From assembly GCF_027587205.1 (NCBI RefSeq), contig NZ_JAPDOD010000021.1:1-64000 (forward strand): a DNA stretch of 64,000 nucleotides. Direction: 5' to 3'. Both the position numbers and the translations under genes were made by a program. The notes beneath the pieces are model-generated. The model had not been told where the DNA came from. It searched no databases and saw only the letters and a list, made by a program, of their open reading frames with translations. Positions 38,163-45,965 of the stretch are shown here, piece by piece. Numbering within the stretch: the first letter of the stretch is position 1; each line of letters opens with the position of its first letter. The stretch is from Solirubrobacter ginsenosidimutans. GTDB lineage: Bacteria > Actinomycetota > Thermoleophilia > Solirubrobacterales > Solirubrobacteraceae.

Positions 38163-39362
38163 ATGGCCGCAGCTCCCGCGTTCTATGACAAGACCGACGA
38201 GCAGAAGGCGATCCTCGAGATGGTTCGCCAGTTCGTCGACGAGCAGATCCTTCCGCAGGCCGAGCACTACGACGCCGTGGACGAGTTTCCGGAGCCGATC
38301 GTCGCGCAGATGCGCGAGCTGGGCCTGTTCGGCGTAACCATCCCCGAGGAGTACGGCGGGATGGGGCTGGATCTGACGACGTACGCGATGATCGTCGAGG
38401 AGCTCTCGCGCGGGTGGATCTCGATCAGCGGGATCGTCAACACCCACTTCATCGGGTCCTACCTGTTGATGAAGTTCGGCACGCGCGAGCAGCAGGCGCG
38501 GCTGTTGCCGAAGATGGCGACGGGGGAGATCCGGGCCGCCTTCTCGATGAGCGAGCCGGAGCTGGGCTCCGACGTGGCGGCGATCAAGGCGAGCGGCAAG
38601 AAGACCGCCGACGGCGACTACGAGCTGTCGGGCGCGAAGATGTGGGTGACCAACGGGCTTTTGTCCGGCGTCGTGTTCGTGTTGATGCGGACCGACCGCG
38701 ACGCGTCGCCGCCGCACCGAGGGCTGACCTGTTTCATCGCCGAGAAGGAACCGGGGGCGTCGGAGAACCCGGGCCTGATCGTGCCCCCCAAGATCAAGAA
38801 GCTCGGCTACAAGGGCGTCGAATCGACCGAGCTGGTCTTCGACGGCTACCGCTGCCCCGCCGACATGATCCTCGGCGGCGAGGAGGCGGGCCTGAACAAG
38901 GGCTTCGCGCAGATGATGGACGCGCTGGAGGTCGGCCGCGTCAACGTCGCCGCGCGCGGCGTCGGGATCGCGCAACGCGCCTTGGAGCTGGCGTTGAAGT
39001 ACGCCCAGGAGCGGCGGACGTTCGGCAAGCCGATCGCCGAGCACCAGGCGATCCAGTTCAAGCTCGCCGACATGGCGACCAAGGTCGAGGCCGCACGGTT
39101 GCTGATGCTCAAGGCCGCCCGGATGAAGGACGCCGGCGAGCGCTCCGACGTCGAGGCGGGCATGGCCAAGCTGTTCGCCTCCGAGACCGGCAAGGAGGTC
39201 GTCGAAGACTCCTTCCGCATCCACGGCGGCTACGGCTACTCCAAGGAATACGAGATCGAGCGGCTGTACCGCGATGCGCCCCTGCTGCTGATCGGCGAAG
39301 GCACGAGCGAGATCCAGCGCATGGTCATCGGGCGCAAGCTGATCGCCCGCAACAAGATCTAG
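38163..39362 (+). CDS. Acyl-CoA dehydrogenase
   Basis: This 399-residue FAD flavoenzyme introduces the 2,3 double bond of an acyl-CoA in beta-oxidation. It has the family helices and signatures AAFSMSEPELGSDVAAIK, KMWVTNGLLSG, ERRTFGKPIAEHQAIQFKLADM, RIHGGYGYSKEYEIERLYRD and LIGEGTSEIQR with the catalytic Glu. Length is typical (380-400). Chain-length preference cannot be read. It is paired head to head with an acyl-CoA synthetase. Confidence 0.95.
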   Translation: MAAAPAFYDKTDEQKAILEMVRQFVDEQILPQAEHYDAVDEFPEPIVAQMRELGLFGVTIPEEYGGMGLDLTTYAMIVEELSRGWISISGIVNTHFIGSYLLMKFGTREQQARLLPKMATGEIRAAFSMSEPELGSDVAAIKASGKKTADGDYELSGAKMWVTNGLLSGVVFVLMRTDRDASPPHRGLTCFIAEKEPGASENPGLIVPPKIKKLGYKGVESTELVFDGYRCPADMILGGEEAGLNKGFAQMMDALEVGRVNVAARGVGIAQRALELALKYAQERRTFGKPIAEHQAIQFKLADMATKVEAARLLMLKAARMKDAGERSDVEAGMAKLFASETGKEVVEDSFRIHGGYGYSKEYEIERLYRDAPLLLIGEGTSEIQRMVIGRKLIARNKI

Positions 39363-39367
39363 CGGCC

Positions 39368-40717
39368 TCAACAGGCCTGCGGTTTGGTGACGCCCGGGGG
39401 CAGGCACCGGGCGGTCACCGACGGGCGCTTGCGGGCGCGGATCGTCAGCACCTTGTGGCTGCCGATCGTGCCCGGCTTGGTGGTGATGACGGTGATCTTC
39501 GTGCCGACCTTCAGCGGGCGCTTGATGAACGCCTTCAGCGAGACCGTGCCCGCCTTCTTCTTGGTCACGGTGTAGGACTTCGCCGAGCAGCCCTTGGGGC
39601 AGGTGGCCTTGACGGTCGCTCCCGCGGGCACCGCCGTGACGTTCAGCGCGCTCAGCCGGGTGGTCCTCTTCGCCGCGCTGAACTGGTAGGAGATCGTCGG
39701 GGCGAGCGTGATCAGCGGGGCCGCGGGCTGCACCGGGGCCGGCGCGGGCGCCGGAAGCGGGGCCGGGGTGTCGACCGGCGGAGGCGGCGTGCTGGGGAGG
39801 GCGATCGGGCCGAGCGACGACCACGGGCCGAACGTCGGCTTGCCCAGCAGCGGGCCGGGGACCGTCACGTCCCGGATCTGCAGGTCATTGCCGACGCGCG
39901 CGAACAGCAGTTCGTGCCCGGGCCGGTCCGACGTCCCCGCCGGCGACGAGCTCAGCGGCGTCTGGTCGACCAGGGTCCACACCATCCCGGGGGTCGGATG
40001 CTCGTGGTAGTAGAGGAAGTTGTTGGTGCCGCGCACGAAGAGGTCGAGCCGGTTGAGCCACGCGGTCGCCGACGCGGGCGCGCCGATGATCTGGCCGCCG
40101 AGGTCATACGGGCCGTTCCAGCTGCCGTTCTGCCAGTAGCGCTGGGCGACGTTGCCCCCGGCGTCGCGGGTGAAGACGTCGATCGAGCCGCTGGAATGGA
40201 ACCCGACGACGGTCGGCGCCGACCCGAGGTTCTGGTCGAACTTCTCCCACGGCGACCAGCTCTGCCCTTGCACGAGCGAGCGGTGATAGAGCGCGTTGTC
40301 GGTCCCGCGTGCGGCGAGGTCGACCGTCGTGGTGTTGTAGCGCAGGCCCGCGGACGGCGCCGACGTCACCTGCCCGCCGAGCGATCGCCAGCCGAACCAG
40401 CCGCCACCGGCGTCTGCCTGGTTCCACCAGACGGCGCCGTCCTGTCCGCGCACGAACAGCATCACCGACTGCCCGAACGCGAGCGCACCCGGTCCGGAGC
40501 CGGCGCCGACGTCCAAACCCGGCACGACCGCCCAGTCGCTCCACGTCCCGCTCGTCATCCGCCGCTCGAGGATCCGGTCGCCTGAATCGCGCGCGAACAC
40601 GTACACGGTGCCGTTGAGCGCCGCCGCGCTCGGGTTGTCGTCGAAGACGTCCGCGCTCGCCGACGCGGTCAGCATCACGAACAGCAGCGCCGCGACCAGG
40701 CAGATCCGATGCACCAC
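39368..40717 (-). CDS. Secreted PLL-like beta-propeller protein with basic C-terminal domain
   Basis: This 449-residue exported protein starts with a signal peptide (VVHRICLVAALLFVMLTASASA) followed by repeated blades of the sialidase/fucose-lectin type: YVFARDSGDRILERRMTSG, LFVRGQDGAVWWNQAD, LAARGTDNALYHRSL, VFTRDAGGNVAQRYW, LFVRGTNNFLYYHEH. The repeating F/A-RG-xDN-x-hY pattern marks about five to seven blades. A Pro/Ala linker leads to a Lys-rich Ig-like domain with three cysteines. A glycan-binding role is plausible. Two GTG codons open the frame; the first is used. Confidence 0.78.
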   Translation of the reverse strand: MVHRICLVAALLFVMLTASASADVFDDNPSAAALNGTVYVFARDSGDRILERRMTSGTWSDWAVVPGLDVGAGSGPGALAFGQSVMLFVRGQDGAVWWNQADAGGGWFGWRSLGGQVTSAPSAGLRYNTTTVDLAARGTDNALYHRSLVQGQSWSPWEKFDQNLGSAPTVVGFHSSGSIDVFTRDAGGNVAQRYWQNGSWNGPYDLGGQIIGAPASATAWLNRLDLFVRGTNNFLYYHEHPTPGMVWTLVDQTPLSSSPAGTSDRPGHELLFARVGNDLQIRDVTVPGPLLGKPTFGPWSSLGPIALPSTPPPPVDTPAPLPAPAPAPVQPAAPLITLAPTISYQFSAAKRTTRLSALNVTAVPAGATVKATCPKGCSAKSYTVTKKKAGTVSLKAFIKRPLKVGTKITVITTKPGTIGSHKVLTIRARKRPSVTARCLPPGVTKPQAC

Positions 40718-40820
40718 GGGACCGACACTAATCCGTTTCAGTCGAAGTGCGCAACAGGTCCCCTGATGACGCCGTGTCAATTTGCCGCAAGGTCTGCGTC
40801 GAACGCGCGTTGTTGTCCGC

Positions 40821-41063
40821 GTGAACACCATCTCCTCGGGGTGGAACGGACTCGAGATCCGTCGCTGCCCGGCGTTGCGGAGGACGCATCTGGTCATCTA
40901 CGGCAGCGTCGACGAGCAGCGCGTGGCCGAGACGCAGGCCGCCGTCGCGGCCGCGTTCGCCGAAGGCCACAAGGTCACGTTCGACCTCCATCACCTGACG
41001 CTCGTGGAGCGGGCGTCGATCGAAGCGCTGCTGGACCTCGCCGAGGAGTCCACGCAACCGTGA
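40821..41063 (+). CDS. Small protein, possibly STAS-like
   Basis: This 80-residue frame starts at GTG. The order strand (THLVIYGSVDEQR), helix (AETQAAVAAAFAEG), strand (KVTFDLHHLTLVE) and helix (ASIEALLDLAEES) resembles a STAS domain of anti-anti-sigma factors. The usual Ser/Thr phosphorylation region (D-S-x-G) reads VERASIE, so a classic switch serine is uncertain. No ribosome site is evident. Overlap with an opposing pseudogene limits confidence. Confidence 0.5.
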   Translation: MNTISSGWNGLEIRRCPALRRTHLVIYGSVDEQRVAETQAAVAAAFAEGHKVTFDLHHLTLVERASIEALLDLAEESTQP

Positions 41064-41245
41064 CCGCGGCGCAGAGGCCGACGGTCGCCGCGGCGTGGGC
41101 GAGCGCGGCGGGTGAGCCGAATGCGTCGAGCGGCGCCGTGGCCGTCTCCTCCAGGTGGCCTTCAGCCTCGACCACGATGCTCGCGACGTCGGGCTGGTTC
41201 AGGGCCGCGCGCGGTGAGCTCGTGCAGCCACGTATCCCGCCGCAT
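40975..41245 (-). pseudogene. Degenerate HAAS-type (DUF1700-like) partner of PadR
   Basis: ATG 41245 overlaps the padR remnant stop (TGATG) and encodes MRRDTWLHELTAR. Continuation then switches frame near 41200 to ALNQPDVASIVVEAEGHLEE and ATAPLDAFGSPAALAHAA. Those blocks match the HAAS signalling domain that normally follows a PadR gene, including the G-x-P-x-x-x-A ending. The membrane part expected after it is missing, and the tail overlaps the STAS-like gene. It is likely inactive unless the indel is a sequencing error. Confidence 0.5.
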
Positions 41246-41582
41246 CACGCGGGTACGCCGTCGAGCGCATGGGCGACGCTGCCCGCGAACGCGTGCCACG
41301 CGGCGGACTCGCGGATGAGCGCCGACGCGCCTTGATCAGTGAGCGCGTAGTACTTGCGTCCAGGCCCGCCGTCGCCAGCTCGCCACTCGGCCCGCAGGTG
41401 CCCGAGCTTTCGCGACGCAGCAGCGCCGGGTACAGCGAGCCGCCCGCGACCGGGCCGAATCCCAGCGTCTCCAGCCGTCGCGCCAGTTCGTAGCCATACG
41501 CCTCGCCGTCGCGCAGCAGCGCCAGTAGACAGAGATCCAGTACGCCGCGCAACCAGTCGCGGTGATGATCGACAGTCTCCAT
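41245..41582 (-). pseudogene. Frameshifted PadR-family regulator
   Basis: The N-terminal winged helix is intact in one frame (METVDHHRDWLRGVLDLC, LLALLRDGEAYGYELARRL, GGSLYPALLRR). Near 41410-41418 the match moves to another frame (KLGHLRAEWRAGDGGPGRK, YYALTDQGASALI, AWHAFAGSVAHALDG). Together they make one PadR of about 112 residues, with a small indel between. The 17-base operator-like palindrome directly before the start is still perfect, so the decay may be recent. Confidence 0.75.
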
Positions 41583-41584
41583 AG

Positions 41585-41601
41585 GTAGGCAGTCTGCCTA
41601 C
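41585..41601. promoter_or_regulatory. 17-bp perfect palindrome, probable PadR operator
   Basis: GTAGGCAG-T-CTGCCTAC begins two bases upstream of the padR start codon. PadR proteins usually repress their own gene by binding such a dyad. The site also lies upstream of the rightward genes from 41629 on. Confidence 0.6.
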
Positions 41602-41740
41602 TTGACGAACGGCCCTTTCGTGTAAACCATGTCCCATCACTTCGCCGGCCGACCAAGCGCTCACGCTCATCGCATTCCGCCAAGCGCGTCGGCGCACGTT
41701 CAACGAACGGCTGGCCGAGATCGAATTCGCGCCCGAGGCG

Positions 41741-42001
41741 ATGCTCTACCGCTGCGAATGCGGGCTCGTCGCGTGCGGGACCGCGATCAAGCTGACGGGC
41801 CTGGACTACATGGGCGTGCGGGCCAACCCGCGCCGGTTCGTCGTCCTCAACGAGCACGCGATCCTCGAAGCCGAGGAGGTCGTGGCGACCCGCGGCGCGT
41901 GGGCGATCATCGAGAAGGTCCCCGGTCCCGCCGCCGACTTCGCCGCCGCGACGCACAAGCCGTCGGCGGCGGTCGAACGGTGGATCGGCTCGGCGACGTA
42001 G
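41741..42001 (+). CDS. Hypothetical protein with CxC...C motif (possibly N-terminally longer)
   Basis: From ATG 41741 the product is 86 residues: MLYRCECGLVACGTAIKLT, GLDYMGVRANPRRFVVLNEH, AWAIIEKVPG. The arrangement F-x-CEC...C-x-x-x-I-x-LT...Y-x-x-VR...F-V-x-x-x-H recalls a common small actinobacterial family of unknown function. The same frame is open back to 41606 with family-like sequence (FNERLAEIEFAPEA), but it has no ATG, GTG or TTG there. Either a rare start or an indel is involved. The end overlaps the methyltransferase start. Confidence 0.6.
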   Translation: MLYRCECGLVACGTAIKLTGLDYMGVRANPRRFVVLNEHAILEAEEVVATRGAWAIIEKVPGPAADFAAATHKPSAAVERWIGSAT

Positions 42002-42789
42002 CCCGCTTCTACGCGGAGGCCTACGACGAGGACGTGCGGCTGACCCGCAGCCCGCACGGGCGGCTGGAGTTCGCCCGCACACGGGAGCTGCTGGAACGCG
42101 TGCTGCCCGCGCCGCCGGCGCGGGTGCTCGACGTGGGCGGCGGGACCGGGATCCACGCGCGCTGGCTCGCCGCGGCCGGCTACGAGGTCACGCTGCTGGA
42201 CCTGACGGCGCAGCATGTCGCGGCGGCCGCGGCGATCGACGGGGTCACCGCCTCGGTCGGCGACGCCCGCTCGCTCCCGTTCACCGCCGGCGCGTTCGAC
42301 GTCGTGCTGCTGCTGGGACCGCTGTATCACCTGGTCGAGGCGGAGGAGCGGATGCTGGCGCTGCGTGAGGCGAGGCGGGTCGCGCGGCCGGGCGCGCTCG
42401 TCGCCGTCGCGGCGATCAGCCGGTACGCGGGGCTGCTCGACTTCGGCGCCCACGGCGGCATCACGGCCGCGACCGAGCCGCTCGTCCGCGACGTGCTCTC
42501 GACCGGTCGCCACGACCCGCGGCTCGGCTTCACGACGGCGTACGTCCACCGCCCGGAGGAGCTCTCGGCCGAGCTGGTCGCCGCGGGGCTGCGCGACGTC
42601 GAGGTGTTCGGCGTGGAGGGTCCTTGCGGCCCGGCGCTCGACGCCCACGGGATCGAGCAGATCGACGAATTCCTGCCCTCGGCGATCGCCTGCGCGCGGA
42701 TCGCGGAGCGCGACCCGGCGCTGATCGCCGCCAGCGCGCACTTCCTCGCGCTGGCTACGGCACCTCGATCGTCTTCCCGTCGAAGCTGA
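41980..42789 (+). CDS. Class I SAM-dependent methyltransferase
   Basis: This 269-residue methyltransferase has motif I VLDVGGGTGIHARWLA, the acidic residue after strand 2 (VTLLDLTAQH), motif II ASVGDARSLPF and the strand-4 motif AFDVVLLLGPLYHL followed by a helix with RRVARPGALV. Members of this group methylate small molecules, and the substrate is unknown. GTG 41980 was chosen because the match begins at RLGDVARFY; upstream codons in frame are noise. It overlaps the previous gene by 22 bases and the convergent next gene by 35. Confidence 0.85.
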   Translation: MDRLGDVARFYAEAYDEDVRLTRSPHGRLEFARTRELLERVLPAPPARVLDVGGGTGIHARWLAAAGYEVTLLDLTAQHVAAAAAIDGVTASVGDARSLPFTAGAFDVVLLLGPLYHLVEAEERMLALREARRVARPGALVAVAAISRYAGLLDFGAHGGITAATEPLVRDVLSTGRHDPRLGFTTAYVHRPEELSAELVAAGLRDVEVFGVEGPCGPALDAHGIEQIDEFLPSAIACARIAERDPALIAASAHFLALATAPRSSSRRS

Positions 42790-43621
42790 CGCTGATCACC
42801 TTCTCGGCGCCGACCGCCCACACGTTGCGACCCACCTGGAGGCGGCGGGTCGTGCCGTCGGCTTCGTGGAGCTCGATGACGGCGACGCCGTCCGGCACGA
42901 GCCCCACCGCGCTGCGCAGGCGCTCGTTCTCCTGGCGGCTCGAGATCACCGCCTGGCCGGCGAGCGCGTCGGCGATGTCCACGCACGTACCGCCCCAGCC
43001 GGCTCCGTCATGGACCTGCAGGCAGAGCCCGGCGCGGTTGGCCAGCACGCGCACCGGCCCGGCGGCCGTCTCGACCGTGCGGTTCGTCGCCTCGCGCAGG
43101 AAGGCGAAGCCGTCCAGTAGACGCCTGGCGGGGGTGGCGTAGTCCTGACCGAGGACGGCGACGACGTCGTAGGACTTCCCGTCACCGAAGCTCGGCGGTG
43201 GTGACCCGACACGGTCGACGTCGAGCAGCTGCGCGACCCGGCGCGCCTGGGCGGCGTGTCCCTTGGAGAAGTAGACCGTCGAGTATTTGCGCTCCCGGCC
43301 GGGCGGGACGGTCTCGGCCGTCGCCCAGTTCTGCGGGACGAGCACGCGGCTGGCGGTGGTCGAGAGTCCCGGCGTGCCCGCCGCGTTGTACACACCGATC
43401 CGCGTGTCCGCGAGCGAGACCGCCTTGGGCTTCGTCGCGCGGCCGTCGTCGGTTGAGGGGCGCCCGGGCAGCAGGATCATCGCGACGACCGCGACCGCCG
43501 CCGCGGCGACGAAGCTCAGCGTCGGCCAGAGGCGCGGCCGCGGCGGGCGGGCCCGCTCCGCCGCCTTGCGGTGCGCGGCGGCGGTCAGTTGCAGCTCGAG
43601 CTCTTTGAGGAAGTCGCTCAC
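42755..43621 (-). CDS. Membrane protein with LytR C-terminal-like domain, probable anti-sigma partner
   Basis: This 288-residue protein has a short cytosolic N-terminus (MSDFLKELELQLTAAAHRK), one membrane span (LWPTLSFVAAAAVAVVAMIL, about 31-50) and an outside region. That region contains a LytR_C-type domain (IGVYNAAGTPGLSTTASRVL, STVYFSKGHAAQARRVA) and a second beta-rich part with two cysteines. It overlaps the sigma-factor gene by four bases. The layout fits a regulator that holds the sigma factor; no zinc-type anti-sigma motif is visible, so the role is inference. Confidence 0.82.
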   Translation of the reverse strand: MSDFLKELELQLTAAAHRKAAERARPPRPRLWPTLSFVAAAAVAVVAMILLPGRPSTDDGRATKPKAVSLADTRIGVYNAAGTPGLSTTASRVLVPQNWATAETVPPGRERKYSTVYFSKGHAAQARRVAQLLDVDRVGSPPPSFGDGKSYDVVAVLGQDYATPARRLLDGFAFLREATNRTVETAAGPVRVLANRAGLCLQVHDGAGWGGTCVDIADALAGQAVISSRQENERLRSAVGLVPDGVAVIELHEADGTTRRLQVGRNVWAVGAEKVISVSFDGKTIEVP

Positions 43622-44172
43622 GGTGTGTGCTCCAGTCCTGACCGCAGGCGGGCGAGGGCGCGCGAGACCCGTTTGCGGATCACGGTCTCGGACGTGTTGT
43701 GGGTCCCGGCGATCTCCGCGTACTCGCGCTCGTGCACGACCCGCGCGGTGACCGCGTGCTGCTGCTCGCTCGGCAGCGTCTCGAGCAGTTCGTTGATCAG
43801 CCGGCCGGTCGACTCCGACGCGGCGAACGCCTCGATCCGCTCCAGCGCGTCGTCGTCGACGCTGATCCGCGGCAGGTCGAGCTTGCGGCGCGCGTCGTCC
43901 TCCACCCGCCCGCGCTCGAACGTGCGAGCCAGCTTGTGGCGGGCGATCCCGTACAGCCAGGCGGTGGCGGGACCGAGGTCCGGCTTGAAGCGGGGGAGAC
44001 CCTCGAGCGCGGCGGCGAACGTCTCGGCCGTGAGGTCCGCCGCGACCTCCGCGTCACCCACCCGCCTCGTCAGATACCCGAGCAGCGTGGGCGCGTGGCG
44101 GCGGTAGAACTCGCCGAACGCCTCCCCGTCGCGGAGCGCGTCCTGGAGCAACTGCTCGTCGGTCGGTGCCAT
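43618..44172 (-). CDS. ECF-type RNA polymerase sigma factor
   Basis: This 184-residue group IV sigma factor has region 2 as FGEFYRRHAPTLLGYLTRRV and DLTAETFAAAL, and region 4 as LPSEQQHAVTARVVHERE, YAEIAGTHNTSETVIRKRVS. Regions 1 and 3 are absent, as in ECF factors. ATG 44172 begins MAPTDEQLL just before region 2; an in-frame start upstream would add 30 residues of unlikely sequence. Its stop overlaps the membrane-protein start, so the two are probably co-expressed. Confidence 0.92.
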   Translation of the reverse strand: MAPTDEQLLQDALRDGEAFGEFYRRHAPTLLGYLTRRVGDAEVAADLTAETFAAALEGLPRFKPDLGPATAWLYGIARHKLARTFERGRVEDDARRKLDLPRISVDDDALERIEAFAASESTGRLINELLETLPSEQQHAVTARVVHEREYAEIAGTHNTSETVIRKRVSRALARLRSGLEHTP

Positions 44173-44235
44173 TCGTGGGGGTATTGCGGTTGGGCGCGTG
44201 GGTGTGACCGCGTTGACGAACATCGCCGTGCCAGG

Positions 44236-44241
44236 TACCTT
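44236..44241 (+). promoter_or_regulatory. -10 box TACCTT, leaderless promoter of the PadR gene
   Basis: TACCTT lies seven bases before ATG 44249. It overlaps the palindrome AGGTACCT (44233-44240), which may be a PadR-binding site for autoregulation. Confidence 0.45.
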
Positions 44242-44242
44242 G

Positions 44243-44257
44243 CGGTGCATGGCACCG
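44243..44257 (+). promoter_or_regulatory. Small hairpin with the PadR start codon in its loop
   Basis: CGGTGC-ATG-GCACCG forms a perfect six-base stem whose three-base loop is the start codon at 44249-44251. It may affect initiation on a leaderless message or be a coincidence of GC-rich sequence. Confidence 0.3.
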
Positions 44258-44596
44258 GTCATCTCCCAGCTGCGGCGGGGCGTGCTCGAGTACTGCGTCC
44301 TCGCACTGCTGCGCGACGGGGAGCGCTACGCGTTCGAGCTCGTGCGCACGCTGTCGGAGGCCGAGGGAATGGTCACCAGCGAGGGGACGCTCTACCCGCT
44401 GCTGGGCCGGCTGCGCCGCGAGGGCCTGGTCGAGACGACCTGGCGGGAGTCGCCCTCGGGGCCGCCGCGCCGCTACTACACGCTCACGGGAGAAGGAGCG
44501 TCAGTTCTGGAAGCGTTCACCGTTGAATGGGGGCGCTTCCGCCGATCCGTCGATGGCTTCTTGGCCACAGGAACACCGCATGCACCCGCTCGCTGA
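44249..44596 (+). CDS. PadR-family transcriptional regulator
   Basis: This 115-residue regulator has the complete PadR winged helix: SQLRRGVLEYCVLALLRDGE, RYAFELVRTL, SEGTLYPLLGRLRREGLVE, and the wing SPSGPPRRYYTLTGEG. A short C-terminal helix (VEWGRFRRSVDGFL) would make the dimer. It is followed by an overlapping HAAS-type membrane protein, the standard actinobacterial pair in which PadR controls the membrane gene. An older, broken copy of the same pair lies at 40975-41582. Confidence 0.92.
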   Translation: MAPVISQLRRGVLEYCVLALLRDGERYAFELVRTLSEAEGMVTSEGTLYPLLGRLRREGLVETTWRESPSGPPRRYYTLTGEGASVLEAFTVEWGRFRRSVDGFLATGTPHAPAR

Positions 44597-45191
44597 GGAC
44601 TATCTCGACCGGCTCGAACGGGCCGCCGACCATCTGCCGCGCGCCCGCCGGCGCGAGCTGGTCGACGACATCGAGGCGCACCTCGGCGAGGCGCTCGGGC
44701 CGAACCCGATCGACGCGGAGGTCCTGACCGAGCTCGAGCGGCTGGGGGAGCCGGAGGTCATCGCCGAGGCCGAGGCGCCGCGGCCGGTGCCGAGCGACGA
44801 GCGCGGGCGGCGCGAGTGGGCGGCGCTTGGGCTGATCCTGTTCGGCATTTCGGTCGGCCCGGCGCTCTTCGGTCTGTTGGCGGCGCTTGCGTGGCCGGTC
44901 GGCGTGGTGCTGCTGTGGCGCTCTCGCGCCTGGAACGTGCGCGACAAGTTGATCGGGACCCTGCTCGTCCCGGTTGTCTCGCTGTCATCGGCCTTGGTTT
45001 GGGAATCCATTCGCAGGCCGGCGTACTGCGGCCTGCGGCTCTGCGAGCAGAACGAGACCGCACAGCTCGTCCTCTACGTCATCGCCTATGCCGTCCCGAT
45101 CGGCGTCTTGGTCTACCTGGCCTGGCGCGCCAGGCTGGCACTATACTTTCTGAAGTATGAGCGACGTGATCAAAGTGGACGTGTGGTCTGA
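44580..45191 (+). CDS. HAAS-domain membrane protein
   Basis: This 203-residue protein has an N-terminal HAAS-type signalling domain (EDYLDRLERAADHLPRARRR, ELVDDIEAHLGEAL, LERLGEPEVIAEAE) followed by three or four membrane spans (LGLILFGISVGPALFGLLAA, WPVGVVLLW, LLVPVVSLSSALVW, VLYVIAYAVPIGVLVYL). It overlaps the padR stop by 17 bases. Such pairs often control membrane functions, but the specific role is unknown. The end overlaps the next gene, whose promoter seems to lie inside this one. Confidence 0.82.
   Translation: MHPLAEDYLDRLERAADHLPRARRRELVDDIEAHLGEALGPNPIDAEVLTELERLGEPEVIAEAEAPRPVPSDERGRREWAALGLILFGISVGPALFGLLAALAWPVGVVLLWRSRAWNVRDKLIGTLLVPVVSLSSALVWESIRRPAYCGLRLCEQNETAQLVLYVIAYAVPIGVLVYLAWRARLALYFLKYERRDQSGRVV
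45120..45147 (+). promoter_or_regulatory. Internal promoter and palindrome for the FrnE-like gene
   Basis: TATACT at 45142-45147 is the best -10 box in the region; TACTTT (45144-45149) lies seven bases before ATG 45157. A perfect 16-base palindrome, GCCTGGCG/CGCCAGGC (45120-45135), sits in the -35 area and could be an operator. Confidence 0.5.
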
Positions 45192-45807
45192 CATCGCCTG
45201 CCCTTGGTGCTACATCGGCAAGCGCAAGTTCGAGGCCGGTGCCGAGGCCTTCGGCGGGGAGGTCGAGGTCGAGTACCACAGCTTCGAGCTGTCGCCGGAC
45301 ACGCCGGTCGACTTCGAAGGCTCGGCGGCCGACTATCTCGCCGAGCGCAAGGGCTTTCCGGCCGATCAGGTCAAGTCGATGCTCGATCGCGTGATCGGGA
45401 TCGCCGCCGAGGTCGGGCTGGACTACGACTACGACGCGTTGCAGCACACGAACACCGTCAAGGCGCACCAGCTGATCCACTTCGCCAAGGCGCACGGCAA
45501 GCAGGTCGAGATGAAGGAGCGCCTCCTGCGCGCGTACTTCGTCGAGGGCCGGCACGTGGGCCGCGACGACGACCTGGCCGATCTGGCCGCCGAGATCGGG
45601 CTCGACCGTGAGGCCGCCCTGCGCTCGCTGCAGACCGACGAGTACCTCGCCGACGTCCGCGCCGACCAGGATCAGGCGATCCAGTACGGCATCCAGGGCG
45701 TCCCGTTCTTCGTCGTCGACGGCAAGTACGGCGTCTCCGGCGCGCAGAGCGCCGAGACGTTCACGCAGGTGCTGACGAAGGTCGCCGAAGAGCGCGTGGC
45801 GTCATGA
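45157..45807 (+). CDS. DsbA-family oxidoreductase, FrnE-like
   Basis: This 216-residue thioredoxin-fold protein of the FrnE subgroup has the active site CPWC at residues 15-18 (DIACPWCYIGKRKF) and the cis-Pro loop GIQGVPFFVVDGKYGVSGAQ near 185-204. Between them is the helical insert (DALQHTNTVKAHQLIHFAK, RLLRAYFVEGRHVGR). FrnE proteins are cytosolic disulfide isomerases linked to polyketide tailoring or oxidative stress. There is no signal peptide. It overlaps the next tiny gene by four bases. Confidence 0.94.
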   Translation: MSDVIKVDVWSDIACPWCYIGKRKFEAGAEAFGGEVEVEYHSFELSPDTPVDFEGSAADYLAERKGFPADQVKSMLDRVIGIAAEVGLDYDYDALQHTNTVKAHQLIHFAKAHGKQVEMKERLLRAYFVEGRHVGRDDDLADLAAEIGLDREAALRSLQTDEYLADVRADQDQAIQYGIQGVPFFVVDGKYGVSGAQSAETFTQVLTKVAEERVAS

Positions 45808-45965
45808 GCGCGTCGCCCTTCGAGCCGGTCGGCGACCCGGACGCGGCCGTCTGCGTGGACGGCGTGTGCGCCGTCCCGCGCCCCGAGCCGCAGCCCGAGG
45901 ACGCGGAACGGCACGACGACTCAGCGGACGCGCGTCCCGGTGGCGTCGTCCCAGTGCAGCGGTGA
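45804..45965 (+). CDS. Micro-protein with CVDGVCAVP motif, downstream of frnE-like gene
   Basis: A 53-codon frame starts at ATG overlapping the FrnE-like stop (ATGA). The product MSASPFEPVGDPDAAVCVDG... places two cysteines as C-x4-C (CVDGVC, residues 17-22), then is Pro- and acid-rich. The coupling and the cysteine pair suggest a small redox partner or substrate of the thiol enzyme. The last 45 bases overlap the opposing cyclase gene, so the C-terminal end may not be conserved. Confidence 0.5.
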   Translation: MSASPFEPVGDPDAAVCVDGVCAVPRPEPQPEDAERHDDSADARPGGVVPVQR

